Source: Saccoglossus kowalevskii (Eukaryota > Hemichordata > Enteropneusta > Harrimaniidae). Taken from it: a DNA stretch of 64,000 nt. Under the pieces are notes generated by a model that was not told the origin of the DNA, ran no database searches, and worked only from the letters and a program-made list of their open reading frames with translations. The stretch lies in assembly GCF_000003605.2 (NCBI RefSeq), contig NW_003111970.1:556974-620973 (forward strand). Reading direction: 5' to 3'. The position numbers and the translations under genes were made by a program. This document shows, one piece after another, positions 63,601-64,000 of this stretch (positions are counted from its first letter, which is position 1; each line of letters begins with the position of its first letter).

Positions 63601-64000
63601 TCGAGTCTTATATTTTATATATTCATATGTAATATTCTCCAGTATTTGTTTATAAAATCTGTCCCGCTTTATAAATACTTACATCTGAATTGTGTATTGT
63701 GATTATTGCTGCATTGTAACATTGGTGTACATACCGCCGATGACAGGATCATAATGTCGCGTGACAGATATCCTCTGCGTTCAGGGTGTCTGTTGGCACC
63801 TGCGTCTATTTCGGGGGGTAATTAAAGAGTGATGTTCATTCGGCGATAGTAATCAAGTCGCTGATGGAGATGCCAGGATAATCGGGCTGCACAATCTGTC
63901 TCCTGGAAGGTTTGTTCATTATGTTATGTCTGGTGCATCTAAAATCATTGCCTTCTTCACGAGCAACGAACCGCTATGTTTTTGCTTACTGTATGAAGTG
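60661..64000. other. Intergenic or intronic, no gene recognised
   Basis: AT-rich up to about 63300, then slightly richer in GC to the window end. I searched the minus strand by eye for TM1-TM5 of the second receptor and found nothing convincing. If that gene is intact, its 5' exons lie beyond 64000 and this whole stretch is intronic. Confidence 0.45.

Overview
The window is AT-rich, gene-poor animal DNA. It has introns with GT-AG ends, class A neuropeptide G-protein-coupled receptors (GPCRs), simple-sequence tracts, dispersed repeats, decayed retroelement pieces and one assembly gap (364 N at 12263-12626). The repeat around 36868-37810, which opens with a tagtcccc...gacgaagtcc motif followed by (tccg)n, resembles a repeat style I associate from memory with marine invertebrate genomes. 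The leucokinin-type receptor fits a bilaterian invertebrate. I cannot name the species.

Layout. From 1 to 7970 there are no recognisable genes, only a (TAAA)n tract, one member of a dispersed repeat pair and one unexplained 108-codon ORF. From about 7970 to 23010 a diverged block of roughly 3-4 kb is present three times in direct orientation. The second copy is interrupted by about 2.1 kb holding two unrelated tandem arrays and a coding-like relic. From 23011 to 31022 I see no gene.

From 31062 to 36155 (+ strand) lies the best gene of the window: a five-exon, 357-residue leucokinin-receptor-like GPCR, readable from start to stop with good splice sites. Its first intron carries a solo LTR with intact ends and a 4-bp target duplication. 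A tandem repeat family follows at 36868-37810.

From about 41640 to 44725 lies a broken Ty3/Gypsy-like fossil with gag-like and reverse-transcriptase-like remnants on either side of a 980-bp array of a 12-bp minisatellite. From 44726 to 57825 there are no clear genes, but there are dispersed GC-rich repeats, a possible MITE and a cluster of CTCF-like motifs. At 57826-58215 (- strand) is the last exon (TM6, TM7 and tail) of a second neuropeptide-type GPCR. Its upstream exons are not recognisable up to 64000 and probably lie beyond the window.

The two receptors lie tail to tail, about 22 kb apart. Both have a phase-0 intron at exactly the same place, 18 codons before and including the TM6 proline, which suggests common descent. 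The most unusual unexplained structures are the triplicated block, the insert inside its second copy, and the 12-bp minisatellite embedded in the Gypsy fossil.
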